A DNA stretch of 64,000 bases from Clytia hemisphaerica (taxonomy: Eukaryota > Cnidaria > Hydrozoa > Leptothecata > Clytiidae): positions 130,700-194,699 of the forward strand of contig CACVBU010000975.1 of assembly GCA_902728285.1 (NCBI GenBank), given 5' to 3'. Within the stretch, counting starts at the first letter, position 1; each line of letters starts with the position of its first letter. Shown here in pieces: positions 61,550-64,000 of the stretch. Both the position numbers and the translations under genes were made by a program. The notes under the pieces were generated by a model. That model had not been told where the DNA came from. It did no database searches and was given only the letters and a program-made list of their open reading frames with translations.

Positions 61550-61894
61550 AGGGTCCCTATTATTCGAATCTCTCTGTAATTCGACCAAATAATATTCCTC
61601 GTTTGAGTTCGAATTAGCGAGAGTCATCTCTATACAGCTAAGTGGTAAAAGTGATCAGCTTTACAAGAAGTTACTTAATTTGAAATCAATTCAAAACAAT
61701 AACAATGCTCTCCAACCACTGCACTCGCCAAAGTGTCATTTTTGCAAATAAACAAAATAGTAGAAGTGTCATATTTCGCTCGTATTGCAAGTATTGCATC
61801 AAGAGAACTCCATATTCTCTGTAAGTAAGGAAAGATGAACTACCCTCTTTAAAAAACACCTCAATTTATAAGGGAGTTATCGTTCAATTTGAAT

Positions 61895-62048
61895 ATTCAT
61901 GACATGCACCATTGCAATGTCTTCCTCGGACCCAACATCTGATTGGTTGAAAGTGACGTATTAACTGATTTTACGTCACTTACAAACAATCAGCTGTTGG
62001 GTCCGTGATGTAATGTCAGAAGACATTGCAGTGGTGCGTATCATGAAT
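61895..62048. mobile_element. Hairpin MITE immediately upstream of a gene start
   Basis: Left arm ATTCATGACATGCACCATTG then CAATGTCTTCCTC-GGACCCAACA; the right arm is the complement with an internal insertion and few mismatches, ending ATGAAT. TTGAA occurs outside both ends. It ends about 31 bp before the ATG at 62080, so it must lie in the 5' UTR or core promoter of that gene. Confidence 0.75.
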
Positions 62049-62079
62049 TTGAAAAAAAAGCTTCTTTTCAAGCTCGAAA

Positions 62080-63267
62080 ATGAAACAAACATTTTTCTAC
62101 ATGTTCATTATTAATACTCTTCTTTGGTCATCGATGTCAGTGAAGGGAATGTTTGACGGCGTTAAACAAGGATTCTTTACATGTGACGAAATAAGAAATG
62201 TAACTCTCTTGCTCAATATTCACAATGAGTTTTCACGGTATCAGGAACAAAATGCAGATATGCTACAACCTGTAGCAATCCTGGTGAAATCATTACTGGA
62301 TACACCATGTGTGATGGTTTGGATTTATTCACCTTTACAAGCACGTTCGATTCGCCAACAAAGACATAATTATAAACAATTTCTAACTACGGAAATGCAG
62401 ATTATGACTTCATCACCAGTCAGGAGTTTATTTGTTGAATTTCTACGCGACTTTTCAATGATGGTTGGCAGAGAGATACAGACGCTTCTGGTCATCGAAC
62501 AGTTCTTTTGGATACACTTAAATGAATGCTATTACACTGAATCGTCCTCTTTGTTAAAAAAAATAGATGGTGTCCCAAATACGAGTGTTGTGGTCTGGTG
62601 CGTAAGCATTACTTCTTTATGTCAGCAAAACCATCAAGATTATTTTGGTTGGATGCCAAGGTATCGGTTCATTACTTTTCAAGGCAGAAGGGCAAACCGT
62701 TATGTTCAGAAAGCTTTATACGATTTGATGATGAACTCCGATTATGATCGATATAAAGACTATGGTTCTCTTGATGAATACAGGGATAGAAGTAGCAAAC
62801 TTGTTTTGCGGTTTGCGATCCGTCAACGTTTTTATGGATCCGGTTCGCTGTATGATTACTTCTTGAGTATTTTCAGCTCATTCTTCAATATTCAGATGGA
62901 GATGTTGATTGTTCTTCGTACCCATAACCGTTCTGTATTTGGTGGGTTTGCCGAATATCTTTTTCAATCTAATAGAAGCAGCAAAATAATGAGCTCTCGT
63001 TTTCTTTCGAAAGCTGAATTCTTGGACATGTTTCTACAACCTGACCCTGGCGTTCTAAACATCAATATCATCGAACATCTTACAGGTTCTCAGATCGCCA
63101 GACGTGGATTTGTTTTTCGTCAGCTGCTTACCCTTCATGTTTTTGACTCCATTAGCGAGTCACCAAGACTCCGAATCGATGGGTCTTTTATTTTATCTTA
63201 CGAAGATTTGTCAAACCCTATGTTCATTCGTATGTTTATCGCTAGAATCAAAGAATTGATGAGTTGA
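62080..63267 (+). CDS. Single-exon secreted protein of unknown family
   Basis: A 395-codon uninterrupted frame from ATG 62080 to TGA. The N-terminus (QTFFYMFIINTLLWSSMS) looks like a signal peptide. The rest is mixed alpha/beta-like composition, rich in aromatic and Arg residues, with several Cys and a few N-glycosylation sites (for example NVT near residue 41), and no second membrane segment. I do not recognise a family. The length, balanced composition and lack of repeats argue for a real gene. AATAAA at 63423-63428 gives a plausible poly(A) signal. No intron, like the divergently placed GPCR. Confidence 0.7.
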   Translation: MKQTFFYMFIINTLLWSSMSVKGMFDGVKQGFFTCDEIRNVTLLLNIHNEFSRYQEQNADMLQPVAILVKSLLDTPCVMVWIYSPLQARSIRQQRHNYKQFLTTEMQIMTSSPVRSLFVEFLRDFSMMVGREIQTLLVIEQFFWIHLNECYYTESSSLLKKIDGVPNTSVVVWCVSITSLCQQNHQDYFGWMPRYRFITFQGRRANRYVQKALYDLMMNSDYDRYKDYGSLDEYRDRSSKLVLRFAIRQRFYGSGSLYDYFLSIFSSFFNIQMEMLIVLRTHNRSVFGGFAEYLFQSNRSSKIMSSRFLSKAEFLDMFLQPDPGVLNINIIEHLTGSQIARRGFVFRQLLTLHVFDSISESPRLRIDGSFILSYEDLSNPMFIRMFIARIKELMS

Positions 63268-64000
63268 ACAGATTTTTTTTTTCGATGAAGTAACTTTAGA
63301 AGTATCTTTATGTTTAAAACGGTTTCCGTTCACACGTCACTTTAAGGGTTCTGACCATAGTCGAACAATTGATTTTGGTATTTGAACATAAAAGTTATAT
63401 CATCAAGCATAATTCAATTGTCAATAAAGCTGATTTTTGCGTCCGGAACTTTCTAAAAATCCCCGGAACAGCCGAGAATCGCCAGAAAAACGGTTTTTCT
63501 TGAATTTCTCGAGCTGTACTTTATATTTTCTCTTAAAAATTTCTTCCGGCCAAAATACTCGAAATAGTCCAATTTTTGATAAAAAATTTTTCCGACAGAA
63601 TATACCGGAAATTGCCGTTTTTGCAAATTTTCATTGGACTTTTTCCTAATATTTCTTTGTTTTTTTCACACAAAAACATTATTGATAACAATGCCCACCA
63701 TCAAACCATCAAGCATGATTATGATTCAATTGTCATTTGGAACCGAAACTTTCTTTCGGGTGTACCAAAAAAAAATACAAGTTTGTCGAGATATTGTGAG
63801 CTTCAGGATTTGAATCTTTTTTTCATTCCTTCTTAATCGTATAGAGGATGCTCTAACTTGAATTTTGAGCTATCATACATTAAATTAGAAAAAGTAGTTC
63901 GAAAGTTAAAACCGACTTTTTCTCCATGTCGAAATTTCAAACAATCATTGAAAACAGCAATCACGCTATAAATAAGAAAAAATAAACAAAAACACAATTT
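63268..64000 (+). other. 3' flank of the orphan gene
   Basis: Probable 3' UTR up to about 63450, with the AATAAA noted for the preceding gene. A diverged internal direct repeat follows: CAAGCAT-ATTCAATTGTC occurs near 63405-63422 and again near 63711-63734. No further exon seen before the window ends. Confidence 0.5.

Larger units (their letters stand above)
60480..62079. other. Divergent intergenic region with three repeats
   Basis: It separates the minus-strand GPCR and the plus-strand secreted-protein gene, so it should contain both promoters. A truncated ACACCCCTG-family copy (61096-61172), a G-run-ended element (61275-61549) and a hairpin MITE (61895-62048) occupy part of it. No further exon seen. 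Confidence 0.55.

Overview
The window is nuclear DNA from an animal. It is AT-rich by eye, its genes are split by GT-AG introns, and proteins recognisably of animal type are encoded: a four-membrane-span protein family with the claudin/PMP22 GLW-C-C signature, a class C GPCR, calmodulin, SFT2, and a TRIM-like RING protein. Many short inverted-repeat transposons lie between and inside the genes. Repeats ending in G/C runs or in CAGCTGG with AACGTT remind me of marine invertebrates (cnidarians, sponges). That is an impression, and I cannot assign a phylum.

Layout. 135-2761 (+): 3' part of an SFT2-domain Golgi transport gene. 2979-5696: repeat island with a tRNA-like Pol III unit and a hAT-like MITE. 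7100-8713 and 16376-19171 (both -): two tandem paralogues of a claudin/PMP22-like protein, each with four exons and identical intron phases, separated by transposon-rich DNA. 24708-29659 (-): four-exon secreted protein, rich in His, Asp and N-glycosylation sequons. 30482-33415 (-): five-exon calmodulin-like gene with an unusual basic N-terminal extension. 33416-43931: about 10 kb of mostly repeats, with a LINE remnant. 43932-54733 (+): eleven-exon gene for a predicted 1437-residue secreted protein, an acidic Lys-rich helical region fused to an SGNH-type hydrolase domain. 55561-57119 (-): RING plus double zinc-knuckle protein. 57969-60443 (-): intronless class C GPCR with two frame breaks. 62080-63267 (+): single-exon secreted protein of unknown family.

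How the parts may work together. The His/Asp-rich glycoprotein, the EF-hand protein and the acidic SGNH protein are neighbours. The two large ones carry signal peptides and metal- or calcium-binding composition, so an extracellular-matrix or mineral-associated role is possible. This is inference from composition and proximity only. The two claudin-like paralogues are a simple local duplication.

Mobile DNA. At least eight inverted-repeat elements have target-site duplications visible in the sequence, of 5, 6, 7, 8 and 10 bp plus one TA type, so several transposase classes have been active. A distinctive set ends in G runs and C runs around a TACTAGGG-like core and is filled with short, degenerate, regularly spaced motifs. 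Exon coordinates below were set by hand from splice consensus and reading phase, without transcript data.
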